From Teichococcus rhizosphaerae (lineage in GTDB: Bacteria > Pseudomonadota > Alphaproteobacteria > Acetobacterales > Acetobacteraceae), in NCBI RefSeq assembly GCF_002631185.1, contig NZ_PDNU01000030.1, positions 1-64,000 on the forward strand: a DNA stretch of 64,000 nucleotides, given 5' to 3'. Shown here piece after piece: positions 8,686 to 18,109 of the stretch (within the stretch, counting starts at the first letter, position 1; the number at the start of each line of letters is the position of its first letter). The position numbers and the translations under genes are program-made. The notes under the pieces are model-generated. The model had not been told where the DNA came from. It worked only from the letters and a program-made list of their open reading frames with translations, and made no database searches.

Positions 8686-9464
8686 GCCGGCGCCGCCTCG
8701 CCGTAGAGGGCGAAGTGCGTGGCCAGCAGGTTCTGGCTGTGCGGGTGGCGCGGGGCGTCGAAGAAGTCGTGCACCGGCTGCTCCTCGACCACGCGGCCCG
8801 CCTGCATCACCGCCACCCGCCCGGCCAGCCGCGCCACCACGGAAAGGTCGTGCGTCACCAGCAGCAGGCCGAGGCCGCGCCGCGCCACCAGCCGCTCCAG
8901 CAGGCCGAGGATCTGCGCCTGGACGATGAGGTCGAGATCGGTGGTGGGCTCGTCGACCAGCAGGAAGCCAGGGTCCCGCGCAAGGGCCAGGGCCAGCATG
9001 GCCCGCTGCAGCATGCCGCCGCTGAGCTGGGAGGGGTAGAGGCCGAGCAGGGCGGCGGGCTCGGCGAAGCCCACCTCCCGCAGCAGGCTTTCGGCCCTGG
9101 CCGTGGCGGCGCCGCCGCGCAGCCCGTCGCAGGCCAGCGTCTCGCGGAAATGCCGGCCGATGCTGACCAGCGGGTTGAAGCCGCCGCGCGGCGCCTGCTG
9201 CACGAAGCCGATGCGCCGGCCGCGCAGCGCCGCCTGCCCGGCGGCATCCAGCACCGCGCCATCCAGCCGCAGCACGCCGGCCGCGCGCCGCACCCCCGCC
9301 GGCAGCAGGCCGAGCAGCGCCAGCGCCGTCAGGCTCTTGCCGCCGCCGCTGGTGCCGACGAGGCCCAGCACCTCGCCCCGGCGCAGCGCCAGCGAGACGC
9401 CATCGACCAGCACCCGGCCGCCGGCTTCCAGCCGCAGCCCCTCCAGGGCCAGCCCTCCCGCCAT
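8682..9464 (-). CDS. nikD: nickel ABC transporter ATPase NikD
   Basis: 260-residue ABC ATPase of the DppD/NikD type. Walker A is GTSGGGKS at about 36-43, the signature LSGGMLQRA, Walker B GFLLVDEPTTDLD, and the H-loop LLVTHDLS. The start at 9464 (MAGGLALEGLRL) leaves 11 bases after the nikC stop. The frame continues upstream but only through nikC sequence. It works with NikE at the cytoplasmic face of the NikBC channel. Confidence 0.85.
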   Translation of the reverse strand: MAGGLALEGLRLEAGGRVLVDGVSLALRRGEVLGLVGTSGGGKSLTALALLGLLPAGVRRAAGVLRLDGAVLDAAGQAALRGRRIGFVQQAPRGGFNPLVSIGRHFRETLACDGLRGGAATARAESLLREVGFAEPAALLGLYPSQLSGGMLQRAMLALALARDPGFLLVDEPTTDLDLIVQAQILGLLERLVARRGLGLLLVTHDLSVVARLAGRVAVMQAGRVVEEQPVHDFFDAPRHPHSQNLLATHFALYGEAAPA

Positions 9465-9475
9465 GAACCCGGCGC

Positions 9476-10291
9476 TCAATGCGCGTGCCCCCGCAGCGCC
9501 GGGTCCAGCCGGTCGCGCAGCGCGTCGCCCAGCAGGTTGAAGGCCATGACGGTGAGCAGGATGGCGGCCCCCGGCAGCAGCACCAGCATCGGCGCCGTGC
9601 GGAAGAAGGGCCGGGCGTCGTTGATCATGATGCCCCATTCCGGCGCGGGCGGCGCGAGGCCAAGGCCAAGGAAGGAAAGCCCCGCCAGGTGCAGCATCCA
9701 GTGGCCGAGGTCGAGGCTGGCCAGCACGGCGAGCTGCCCGGCCAGCACCGGCAGCACGTGCCGCCGCAGGATGGCGAGGCGCGACAGCCCCGCCACGCGG
9801 GCGGCGAGGATGTGCTCCCGCTGGCGCAGCGACAGGGTGAGGCCGCGCACCAGCCGCGCATACCAGGCCCAGTGGGACAGGGCGATGGCCACCACCACAT
9901 TGGCAATCCCCGTGCCCAGCGCGCCGATCATGAACAGCGCCAGCACCAGGGTGGGGACGGTCATGAAGGCGTCGCAGACGCGCATCAGCACGGCGTCCAC
10001 CACGCCGCCCGCCATGCCGGCCAGGGTGCCCACGGCGCAGCCCAGCGCCAGCACCAGCACCAGGATGGCGGCCACGGCGCCGAAGGAGGCGCGCGCGCCC
10101 CAGAGCAGGCGGGACAGCAGGTCCCGCCCCAGATGGTCCGTGCCGAGCCAGTTGCCGGCGGAGGGGGGCAGGAGGCGGCGGGCGATGTCGGTGGCCTCGG
10201 GGTCGTTCGGGGCGATCCAGGGCGCCAGCAGCGCGGCGCCCAGCAGCAGCGCAACCAGCGCCACGGCCAGCGGCAGCAGGATGCGCCTCAC
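9476..10291 (-). CDS. nikC: nickel ABC transporter permease NikC
   Basis: 271-residue inner-membrane permease with about six hydrophobic segments. It has the DppC-family N-terminus (APWIAPNDPEAT, NWLGTDHLGRDLLSR), and the EAA-type cytoplasmic loop is the AARVAGLSRLAILRRHVLP segment. It starts at a GTG (10291) that overlaps the nikB stop as GTGA, and no better ATG exists. It pairs with NikB. Confidence 0.85.
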   Translation of the reverse strand: MRRILLPLAVALVALLLGAALLAPWIAPNDPEATDIARRLLPPSAGNWLGTDHLGRDLLSRLLWGARASFGAVAAILVLVLALGCAVGTLAGMAGGVVDAVLMRVCDAFMTVPTLVLALFMIGALGTGIANVVVAIALSHWAWYARLVRGLTLSLRQREHILAARVAGLSRLAILRRHVLPVLAGQLAVLASLDLGHWMLHLAGLSFLGLGLAPPAPEWGIMINDARPFFRTAPMLVLLPGAAILLTVMAFNLLGDALRDRLDPALRGHAH

Positions 10292-11226
10292 GCCGCGCGC
10301 TCCAGCCGGATGCGCGGATCGAGCCAGGCATAGGCGAGATCGACCAGCAGGTTGCCGAGCACGAACACCAGGGTCAGCACCATGACGAAGCCCTGCAGCA
10401 CCGGGTAGTCGCGGTTGGCGATGGCCAGCAGCGCCCAGCGGCCGAGGCCGGGCCAGCCGAACACCGTCTCCACCACCATGGCGCCGCCGATCAGCTCGCC
10501 CAGGTGCAGCCCCATGGCCGTGAGCGGCGGCAGCATGGCGTTCAGCACCACATGCCGGCCGAGCAGTGTGCGGCGCGGCAGGCCGCGCGCGGCGGCGAAG
10601 CGCAGATGCGGCTCCCCCAGCGCGCCGAGCACCGAGGCGCGCACCAGCCGCAGCATGACGCAGGCCGACATGGCGGCGGTGGCCAGCGCCGGCAGCACCA
10701 GGCTCGCCGGCCCCTCGCGACCCATCGCCGGCAGCCAGCCCAGCGTGACGGCGAAGAGCAGCACCAGCAGGAAGGCGAGCCAGAAATTCGGCACCGAGAC
10801 GCCCAGGAAGGCGATCAGCCGCGTCGCGTGGTCCGGCCAGCGGTCGCGCCGCAGCGCCGCCCACAGGCCGAGCGGGATGCCAAGCGCCAGCGTCACCAGC
10901 ATGGCGGTGCCGGCCAGTTGCAGCGTGGCCGGCAGGAACTGCGCGATCTCCTCCGCCACGGGGCGGCGGGTGAACCAGGAGGTGCCGAGATCGAGCCGCA
11001 GGGCATCCCACAGCCAGGCGCCGTACTGCGCCAGCAGCGGCCGGTCGAGCCCCAGCTCGGCGCGGGCGGCGGCGAAGGCGGCATCGGTGGGCGGGACCTG
11101 GGCGAGGCGGAGGTAGTCCAGCGCCGGGTCGCCCCGCCCCAGCCGCAGCATGGCGAAGAAGCCGAAGGACACCGCCAGCAGCAGCGGCGGCAGCGACAGC
11201 AGGCGGCGCAGCGCGAAACCCGTCAT
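10288..11226 (-). CDS. nikB: nickel ABC transporter permease NikB
   Basis: 312-residue permease of the DppB/NikB family. It has an N-terminal transmembrane helix, a periplasmic loop ending in LRLDLGTSWFTRRPV, five further helices and the EAA loop AAARGLPRRTLLGRHV. The gene begins seven bases after the nikA stop and ends overlapping nikC. With NikC it forms the membrane channel for nickel or a nickel-metallophore complex. Confidence 0.86.
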   Translation of the reverse strand: MTGFALRRLLSLPPLLLAVSFGFFAMLRLGRGDPALDYLRLAQVPPTDAAFAAARAELGLDRPLLAQYGAWLWDALRLDLGTSWFTRRPVAEEIAQFLPATLQLAGTAMLVTLALGIPLGLWAALRRDRWPDHATRLIAFLGVSVPNFWLAFLLVLLFAVTLGWLPAMGREGPASLVLPALATAAMSACVMLRLVRASVLGALGEPHLRFAAARGLPRRTLLGRHVVLNAMLPPLTAMGLHLGELIGGAMVVETVFGWPGLGRWALLAIANRDYPVLQGFVMVLTLVFVLGNLLVDLAYAWLDPRIRLERAA

Positions 11227-11232
11227 CGTGCC

Positions 11233-12810
11233 TCAGCCGTGCGGCCGGATACGGTCGAAGGGAATCTCGTAGCGCGTGCCGCCAAAAGGTACGGCACCCA
11301 GATCCGCGCGGTGGACGAGCTTGTTGGTGAGGAAGGAGATGGGGAAATACACCGCCTGCTCGTGCAGGGTGGTCAGCAGCCAGCGATATTCCGCGGCGCG
11401 CTTCTCCTCGTCGGTGGTGGCCAGCACGGCGCCGATGCGGCGGTCGACCTCGTCCTTCATCGGCAGGCCGCGCTGTGCCTGGTAGTCGGCATGGGCGGGC
11501 TGGCGCATGGAGCCCAGAAAGGCGTGCGGGTCGTAGGGCGCGCCCCAGGTGTCGGCGAAGATCATGCCGAACTCGCCGGATTTCTGGCGGCCGAGATAAG
11601 TGGCGCTGTCCTCGCCCAGCAGCCGCGCCCCGATGCCGATGCGCGCGAGATCGCCCTGCATGGCCTCGGCCAGCGCCTTCTGCAGGGCGTCGCCGCCGGT
11701 GAAGCAGAGGTCGAGGACCAGCTCGCGCCCTTCCCGCTGGCGCAGCCGCGCCCCGGGAGGCAGGTGCCAGCCGGCCTGCTCCAGCAGCGCCACGGCCGCC
11801 GCGCGGTCAAAGGCGGGGGCGCGGAGGCCGAGGCCGGTATAGGGGAAGTTCTCGGCGAACAGCGTTCCGGCCGCCGGCTCGGTGTCCAGCAGCACATGCC
11901 GCACCAGCGCCGCCCGGTCTATGCCGTGGGCGATGGCGCGGCGCACCGCGGGATCGTCGGTCGGGAAGCGCGCCGAGTTCAGCGCCACCAGCCGCGTGGC
12001 GAGTGGCGGCGAGATGGCGGTGGTGAAGCGGCGGTCGGCGGCGAAGCGGCGGAAGGTGTCGGCATCGAGCTGGTCGGTGCCGTAGACGAGGTCGATCTCG
12101 CCGGCTTCCAGCGCCAGGGCGCGCGTGTTGCTGTCGCTCACCACCCGCACCATGACCTGCTCCAGCGCCGGCGGCTCGCCCCAGTAGCCGGGATTGCGGC
12201 GGAACAGGTCGTGCTGCCCGGGGTGCGTCTCGGCCAGCAGCCAGGGGCCGGTGCCGATGGGAGCGTCGACGCCGCCATCCGGCCGCAGCACCGCCGGCGA
12301 GGCGAAGCGGAGCGGCCGGATCAGCGCCAGCTCCATCAGCGCCGGGTGATAGGGGCCGCGCAGCCGGAGGCGCACCGTGCCGGGATCGACGGCCTCGACA
12401 TCCTCGATCTGCGCCACCAGCTCCAGCCAGTTGTGCCGGCTGGGCTGCGCCAGCAGGGCGCGGATATTGGCCACCACCGCCGCGGCATCGAAAGGTGCCC
12501 CATCCGTGAAGCGCAGGCCGGGGCGCAGGGTGAACACGTAGCCCCGCCCGTCATCCTCGCGCTCCCAGGCGGTGGCCAGGGCGGGGGCGAGCCGGCCGCC
12601 CTCCATGTAGCGGACCAGCGGCTCGTAGAGCATGGCCTGGGCATACATCTGGTTCGGCGCGTAGCGGTGCGGGTGCAGGGGGCCGGCATTGCCGGCCCAG
12701 GAGAAGCGCAGCGTGCGGGGCAGGGGCCTGGACGCCGCCGCCGCGGGGCGCGGCAGGACTGGCAATCCGGACAGCGCGGGCAGGGCCCGCAGCAGGGAGC
12801 GGCGTCGCAT
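11233..12810 (-). CDS. nikA: nickel/metallophore-binding receptor NikA
   Basis: 525-residue periplasmic receptor of solute-binding family 5. The N-terminus MRRRSLLRALPALSGLPVL with an Ala-rich cleavage region is a signal peptide, possibly Tat-type. The mature part follows E. coli NikA closely in recalled sequence: NAGPLHPHRYAPNQMYAQ, the APIGTGPWLL turn, RNPGYWGEPPA, GEIDLVYG, TWGAPYDPHAFLGSMR and the EIPFDRI end. This places it with nickel rather than peptide receptors. It is the first gene of nikABCDE, with a perfect NikR operator 24 bases before its ATG. No nickel enzyme or nikR gene lies in the window. Confidence 0.9.
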   Translation of the reverse strand: MRRRSLLRALPALSGLPVLPRPAAAASRPLPRTLRFSWAGNAGPLHPHRYAPNQMYAQAMLYEPLVRYMEGGRLAPALATAWEREDDGRGYVFTLRPGLRFTDGAPFDAAAVVANIRALLAQPSRHNWLELVAQIEDVEAVDPGTVRLRLRGPYHPALMELALIRPLRFASPAVLRPDGGVDAPIGTGPWLLAETHPGQHDLFRRNPGYWGEPPALEQVMVRVVSDSNTRALALEAGEIDLVYGTDQLDADTFRRFAADRRFTTAISPPLATRLVALNSARFPTDDPAVRRAIAHGIDRAALVRHVLLDTEPAAGTLFAENFPYTGLGLRAPAFDRAAAVALLEQAGWHLPPGARLRQREGRELVLDLCFTGGDALQKALAEAMQGDLARIGIGARLLGEDSATYLGRQKSGEFGMIFADTWGAPYDPHAFLGSMRQPAHADYQAQRGLPMKDEVDRRIGAVLATTDEEKRAAEYRWLLTTLHEQAVYFPISFLTNKLVHRADLGAVPFGGTRYEIPFDRIRPHG

Positions 12811-12833
12811 CGGGCCGGCCTCGCAGCATGGGT

Positions 12834-12861
12834 GTATGAGATTTCCGTGAAATCCTCATAC
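12834..12861 (-). promoter_or_regulatory. NikR operator (GTATGA-N16-TCATAC)
   Basis: GTATGA at 12834-12839 and TCATAC at 12856-12861 are separated by exactly 16 bases, matching the E. coli NikR operator consensus with no mismatch. It ends 24 bases upstream of the nikA start, where binding would block the promoter. NikR is a nickel-dependent ribbon-helix-helix repressor, so the operon should be switched off when nickel is plentiful. Confidence 0.9.
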
Positions 12862-13344
12862 GATCGCGGGGCCGGGGCTGTCCAGTGCGGGGGCGGAGGA
12901 AGGAGCGCGTCCCGCCCGGCCGGCCGCCTCCGGGTGCCTCGTGCCTGGCACGGGGTTGCCGAGATCACCGTGGCGCGGAAGATTGTTTCGGAGCCGGGCG
13001 GTGTTCCGGAACGGAAATGCGCCGGGGGCGGTGGCCGCGCAGCAAAATGCGCCCTGTCGTTTTCCGCGTGATTTCGCCGGAAAGCTGGTGGAAGCTTTCC
13101 GTGCAGGACCGGAAAACCGGCCTGGAAGGCGCGTGCGGCATGGCGCGCGCCCAGGGAAGGAGGGACGCGCATGGGCCAGCCGGCAGCACCGCATTCCACG
13201 CAGCGGCACTGCGTGCCGCCTTCCGCCGGCGGTGCCGCGGCACCGCCCGCAACGGGTGGGAGCTGACGCGCCGCCGGGCCCGTCCTCCCGCTTGCCGCCA
13301 TCGCCTCATGAGCAGCGCCGCGGGCGCTGACGGAGCCGCTCGCC
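12862..13344. other. 483-base divergent region between nikA and the oxidoreductase operon
   Basis: I see no gene. The left part should hold the nikA promoter beside the NikR site. The right part leads into the plus-strand leucine-catabolism operon. It contains TTCCGGAACGGAA at 13004-13016 and an 8-base perfect inverted repeat GGAAAGCT / AGCTTTCC (13079-13086, 13093-13100) around a 6-base loop. Either could be an operator for an unlinked regulator. No ribosome binding site with a credible frame was found. Confidence 0.5.
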
Positions 13345-16300
13345 ATGGCCAACCCCATTCTGGTGCATGCTGAGTCGAACCGCTTCTTCCTGACGGGCAT
13401 CCAGGCGCTGGTGCATCTGCCCATGCTGCAGCGGATGCGCGATGCCAGGGCCGGGCTGAACACCGCCGGCTTCATCTCGGGCTACCGGGGATCGCCGCTC
13501 GGCAGCCTCGACCAATCGCTGTGGCGGGCGCAGGCACGCCTGGCCGAGCACCGCATCCACTTCGAGCCCGGCGTGAACGAGGAGCTCGCCGCCACGGCGG
13601 TCTGGGGCACGCAGCAGAACAGCCTCGACCCGGCCAGCAGGTATGACGGCGTCTTCGCCCTATGGTACGGCAAGGGCCCCGGCGCCGACCGCAGCCTCGA
13701 TGCCTTCAAGCACGCCAACGCCGCCGGCACGGCCCGGCATGGCGGCGTGCTCGTGGTGGTGGGCGACGACCACGGCGCGAAATCCTCCTCCCTGCCGCAC
13801 CAGAGCGACCACATCTTCACCGCGGCGATGATCCCGGTGCTCAATCCGGCCACCGTGGCGGAGCTGCTCGATTTCGGCCTGCATGGCTGGGCCATGTCGC
13901 GCTACTCGGGCTGCTGGGTGGCGATGCGCGCCATCGCCGACACGGTGGAGACATCCTCCGCCGTGGCGCTCGACCCGTTCCGCGTCGAGACGCGCCTGCC
14001 GGACGACTTCACCCTGCCGCCGGGCGGCCTTTCCATCCGCTGGCCGGACCCGCCGCTGGAGCAGGAGTGGCGGTTGCAGCGCTACAAGGTCTATGCCGCC
14101 ATGGCCTATGCGCGGGCCAACGGCCTCAACCGCGTGGTGATGGACAGCCCGCGCGCGCGGCTCGGCATCGTCACCACCGGCAAGTCGTATCTGGATGTCC
14201 GGCAGGCGCTGGACGCGCTCGGCATCGACGAGGGCTGCGCCGCGCGCATCGGGCTGCGGCTGCTCAAGATCGGCATGACCTGGCCGCTGGACGCGGATTG
14301 CGTCCGCCACTTCGCCGAGGGGCTGGAGGAGATCCTGGTCGTCGAGGAGAAGCGGCAGAACATCGAGTACCAGCTCAAGGAACAGCTCTACAACTGGAAC
14401 GAGAACGTCCGCCCGCGCGTGACGGGGAAATACGACGAGACGGGGGAATGGGACCACCCCGACCACGACTGGCAACTGCCTGCCGCCGGGGAGCTGAACC
14501 CGGCGCTGATCGCCCGCGTGCTGGCGCGCCGCATCGGCCGCTTCCACCAGAGCGAGCGCATCGGGGCGCGGCTGGCGCTGCTGGAAGCGCGCGAGGGCGC
14601 CGCGGCCGCGCCGGGCGCCGGCACGCCGCAGCGGCTGCCGCATTACTGCCCGGGCTGCCCGCACAACACCTCCACCCGCGTGCCCGAGGGCAGCCGCGCC
14701 CTGGCCGGCATCGGCTGCCACTACATGGCGCTGTGGCTGAACCCCGAGCAGACGCGCACCTTCAGCCAGATGGGCGGGGAAGGCGTGGCCTGGGTGGGGC
14801 AGGCGCCGTTCACTGCCACCCGCCACGTCTTCGCCAATCTCGGCGACGGCACCTACGCGCATTCCGGCCTGCTGGCCATCCGCCAAGCCGTGGCGGCGCG
14901 GGTGCCCATCACCTACAAGATCCTGTTCAACGACGCGGTCGCCATGACGGGCGGGCAGCCCGTGGAGGGCGCGCTCACCGTGCCGCAGATCGCCCGCCAG
15001 GTGGCGGCGGAAGGCGTTTCGCGCATCGTCGTCGTCACCGACGATCCGGCGCGCCATCCGCCCGGCACGCTGCCCGAGGGCGTGCCGGTGCATCACCGCC
15101 GCGCGCTCGACGCGGTGCAGCGGGAGCTGCGCGACCATCCGGGCGTTTCCGTGCTGATCTACGACCAGACCTGCGCCGCCGAGAAGCGCCGCCGCCGCAA
15201 GCGCGGCGCCATGCCGGACCCGGCCCGGCGCGTCTTCATCAACGACCGCGTCTGCGAGGGCTGCGGCGATTGCAGTGCCAAGTCGAACTGCATGTCCGTG
15301 GTGCCGGTGGAAACCGAGTTCGGGCGCAAGCGGGAGATCGACCAATCCTCCTGCAACAAGGACTTCTCCTGCCTGGAGGGCTTCTGCCCCAGCTTCGTGA
15401 CGGTGGAGGGCGGCAGGCCGCGCCAGGCGAGGGCGCTGGCCGGCGCAGCGGCGGAGGACGAGGCGCTGCTGCCGGAGCCGCCCCTCGTCGCGCTCGACGC
15501 GCCCTATGGCATCCTGGTGGCCGGCGTCGGCGGCACCGGCGTGGTGACGATCGGCGCCCTGCTCGGCACGGCGGCGGCGCTGGAGGGCAAGGGCGTCACC
15601 GCCCTCGACATGGCCGGGCTGGCGCAGAAGGGCGGGCCGGTCTGGTCGCATGTCCGCATCGGCGCGCGGCAGGAGGAGCTGCACGCGGCGCGCATCGCGA
15701 CGGGCGAGGCGGGGCTCCTGCTGGGCTGCGACATGGTGGTGGCCGTGGCGCGGGACTCGCTGTCCAAGCTGCGGCCCGGGCATTCCCATGCCGTGGTCAA
15801 CCGCGACGTCTCCGTCACCAGCGATGCCGTCCGCCGCTTCGCCGCCCAGGCGCGGACGGGCGACGCGGCGCGGCTCGCCGATCCGCTGTTCCCCATCGGC
15901 GCGATGGAGACGCGGATCGCCGATGGCACCGGCCCGGGCCGCGCGCATTTCGTGGCGGCCACCCGGCTGGCAACCGCGCTGCTGGGCGATTCCATCGCCG
16001 CCAACCTCTTCCTCGTGGGCTATGCCGCGCAGAAGGGGCTCCTGCCCGTCTCGCCGGCCTCCATCCTCCGCACCATCGAGCTGAACGGCGCGGCGGTCGA
16101 GCTGAACCGGCGCGCCTTCACCTGGGGCCGCCGCTGCGCGCTGGACCCGGAGGCGGTCGGGCGGCTCGCCCTGCCGCCGGAGGCGGAGCCGGCCCATCGC
16201 CGGCTGTCCACGACTCTTGAGGCGGTGATCGAGCGGCGTGCGGCGGAGCTGGCCGCCTATCAGGACGCCGCCTATGCGGAGCGCTACCTGCGCATGGTGC

Positions 16301-16914
16301 GGCGCATCCGCGAGGCCGAGGCGGCGGTGCTGCCGGGCTCTGCCTCGCTGACGGAGGCCGTGGCGCGCGGCTACCACAAGCTGCTGGCGGTCAAGGACGA
16401 GTACGAGGTGGCCCGCCTCCACGCGGAGACCGACTTCCTGCCGCGCCTGAGGCAGCGCTTCGAGGGCGATTTCCGCCTGGTCTTCCACTTCGCGCCGCCC
16501 CTCTGGTCGCGGCCCGACCCGCGCACGGGGGAGCCGGCGAAGCGGGCCTTCGACGGGCGCTGGGTCATGCCGGCGCTGCGGCTCCTGGCGCGGCTGCGCG
16601 GCCTGCGCGGCACTTGGCTCGATCCCTTCCGCTTCTCCGAGGACCGCCGGCTGGATCGGCGCCTGCTCGCCGACTACGAGGCCGCGCTCGAGGAAATCCT
16701 GGCGGTTCTCGATGCCGCCAACCATGCCGAGGCGGTGGAGCTTGCCGCCCTGCCGGAGCTGATCCGCGGCTACGGCCCGGTGCGGAAGCGGCATGCCGAG
16801 CACGCCACACGCCGCCGCGCCACCTTGCTGGAGGCGCTGCGCGGCCATGCGGCGCCTCCTGGCGCGCAGGGCGCGCAGGGCGCGGCGGCGCCGGCCGGCG
16901 CCATGGCGCATTGA
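13345..16914 (+). CDS. fused 2-oxoacid (indolepyruvate-type):ferredoxin oxidoreductase
   Basis: 1189 residues, the single-chain form of indolepyruvate ferredoxin oxidoreductase. It converts 2-oxoacids plus CoA to acyl-CoA, CO2 and reduced ferredoxin. Domain order: pyrimidine-binding N-terminus (GFISGYRGSPLGSLD, ~35-50); thiamine-diphosphate domain around 430-600 (YCPGCPHNTSTR, NLGDGTYAHSG, NDAVAMTGGQP); Fe-S region at ~636-680 (CEGCGDCSAKSNC, then CNKDFSCLEGFC); gamma domain from ~720 (GVGGTGVVTIG, LAQKGGPVWSHVRI); then a C-terminal extension. It is first in an operon with isovaleryl-CoA dehydrogenase 24 bases downstream. That context suggests 4-methyl-2-oxopentanoate (leucine-derived) as substrate; an aromatic 2-oxoacid remains possible. 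Confidence 0.88.
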   Translation: MANPILVHAESNRFFLTGIQALVHLPMLQRMRDARAGLNTAGFISGYRGSPLGSLDQSLWRAQARLAEHRIHFEPGVNEELAATAVWGTQQNSLDPASRYDGVFALWYGKGPGADRSLDAFKHANAAGTARHGGVLVVVGDDHGAKSSSLPHQSDHIFTAAMIPVLNPATVAELLDFGLHGWAMSRYSGCWVAMRAIADTVETSSAVALDPFRVETRLPDDFTLPPGGLSIRWPDPPLEQEWRLQRYKVYAAMAYARANGLNRVVMDSPRARLGIVTTGKSYLDVRQALDALGIDEGCAARIGLRLLKIGMTWPLDADCVRHFAEGLEEILVVEEKRQNIEYQLKEQLYNWNENVRPRVTGKYDETGEWDHPDHDWQLPAAGELNPALIARVLARRIGRFHQSERIGARLALLEAREGAAAAPGAGTPQRLPHYCPGCPHNTSTRVPEGSRALAGIGCHYMALWLNPEQTRTFSQMGGEGVAWVGQAPFTATRHVFANLGDGTYAHSGLLAIRQAVAARVPITYKILFNDAVAMTGGQPVEGALTVPQIARQVAAEGVSRIVVVTDDPARHPPGTLPEGVPVHHRRALDAVQRELRDHPGVSVLIYDQTCAAEKRRRRKRGAMPDPARRVFINDRVCEGCGDCSAKSNCMSVVPVETEFGRKREIDQSSCNKDFSCLEGFCPSFVTVEGGRPRQARALAGAAAEDEALLPEPPLVALDAPYGILVAGVGGTGVVTIGALLGTAAALEGKGVTALDMAGLAQKGGPVWSHVRIGARQEELHAARIATGEAGLLLGCDMVVAVARDSLSKLRPGHSHAVVNRDVSVTSDAVRRFAAQARTGDAARLADPLFPIGAMETRIADGTGPGRAHFVAATRLATALLGDSIAANLFLVGYAAQKGLLPVSPASILRTIELNGAAVELNRRAFTWGRRCALDPEAVGRLALPPEAEPAHRRLSTTLEAVIERRAAELAAYQDAAYAERYLRMVRRIREAEAAVLPGSASLTEAVARGYHKLLAVKDEYEVARLHAETDFLPRLRQRFEGDFRLVFHFAPPLWSRPDPRTGEPAKRAFDGRWVMPALRLLARLRGLRGTWLDPFRFSEDRRLDRRLLADYEAALEEILAVLDAANHAEAVELAALPELIRGYGPVRKRHAEHATRRRATLLEALRGHAAPPGAQGAQGAAAPAGAMAH

Positions 16915-16938
16915 GGAAGTGGGGCAGGGAAGGGGCAG

Positions 16939-18099
16939 ATGATGACCGGACTGGATTTCGGCCTGGGCGAGACGGCGGACGCGCTGCGCGAGCAGGTCGT
17001 GGCCTTCGCCGCCGCGGAGGTCGCCCCGCGTGCCGCGGAGATCGACCGCGGCAACGCGTTCCCGATGGATCTCTGGCGCAAGATGGGCGCGCTGGGGCTG
17101 CTCGGCATCACCGCGCCGGAGGAATATGGCGGCGCCGCCATGGGCTATCTGGAGCATTGCGTGGCGATGGAGGAGCTGAGCCGCGCCTCGGCCAGCGTGG
17201 CGCTGTCCTATGGCGCGCATTCCAACCTCTGCGTCAACCAGATCAGCCGGAACGGCAGCGAGGCGCAGAAGCGCCGCTACCTGCCGCGCCTGATCGCGGG
17301 CGAGCATGTCGGCGCGCTGGCGATGAGCGAGCCGGAGGCGGGCTCGGACGTGGTGGGCATGCGCTGCCGCGCCCGGCGCCAGGGAGACCGCTACATCCTC
17401 GATGGCCGGAAGATGTGGATCACCAACGGGCCGGATGCCGACGTGCTGGTGGTCTATGCCAGGACGGAGCCCGAGGCCGGGCCGCGCGGCATCACCGCCT
17501 TCCTTGTCGAGAAGGGCTTCGCCGGCTTCTCCACGGGGCGGAAGCTGGACAAGCTCGGCATGCGCGGCTCCAACACCTGCGAGCTGGTCTTCGAGGATTG
17601 CGCGGTGCCGGCGGAGAACGTGCTGGGCGCCGAGGGACGGGGCGTGAACGTGCTGATGAGCGGCCTCGACTACGAGCGCGCCGTGCTGGCCGCCGGCCCC
17701 ACCGGCATCATGCGCGCCTGCCTCGACGTCGTGCTGCCCTATGTGCATGACCGGCGCCAGTTCGGCCGCCCGATCGGCGAGTTCCAGCTCATGCAGGGCA
17801 AGCTGGCCGACATGTACACGGTGACGAATGCCGCCCGCGCCTATGTCTATGCCGTGGCGCGCGCCTGCGACCAGGGCCGGACCACGCGCAAGGACGCCGC
17901 CGGCGCCATCCTCTTCGCCGCCGAGCGCGCGACCTGGATGGCGCTGGAGGCGATCCAGTGCCTCGGCGGCAATGGCTACATCAACGACTATCCCACGGGG
18001 CGGCTGCTGCGGGACGCCAAGCTCTACGAGATCGGCGCCGGCACCAGCGAGATCCGCCGCATGCTGATCGGCCGCGAATTGTTCGCCGAGACGGCCTGA
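16939..18099 (+). CDS. ivd: isovaleryl-CoA dehydrogenase
   Basis: 386-residue FAD enzyme that oxidises isovaleryl-CoA to 3-methylcrotonyl-CoA and passes electrons to ETF. Family marks are [21 protein letters not shown] (typical of isovaleryl-CoA dehydrogenases), [29 protein letters not shown], the catalytic Glu246 in [15 protein letters not shown] and the end motif [28 protein letters not shown] precedes the ATG at 16939; a second ATG follows immediately. Ten bases separate it from the carboxylase beta gene, so the two are cotranscribed. Confidence 0.92.
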   Translation: MMTGLDFGLGETADALREQVVAFAAAEVAPRAAEIDRGNAFPMDLWRKMGALGLLGITAPEEYGGAAMGYLEHCVAMEELSRASASVALSYGAHSNLCVNQISRNGSEAQKRRYLPRLIAGEHVGALAMSEPEAGSDVVGMRCRARRQGDRYILDGRKMWITNGPDADVLVVYARTEPEAGPRGITAFLVEKGFAGFSTGRKLDKLGMRGSNTCELVFEDCAVPAENVLGAEGRGVNVLMSGLDYERAVLAAGPTGIMRACLDVVLPYVHDRRQFGRPIGEFQLMQGKLADMYTVTNAARAYVYAVARACDQGRTTRKDAAGAILFAAERATWMALEAIQCLGGNGYINDYPTGRLLRDAKLYEIGAGTSEIRRMLIGRELFAETA

Positions 18100-18109
18100 G
18101 GGCGCCGCC

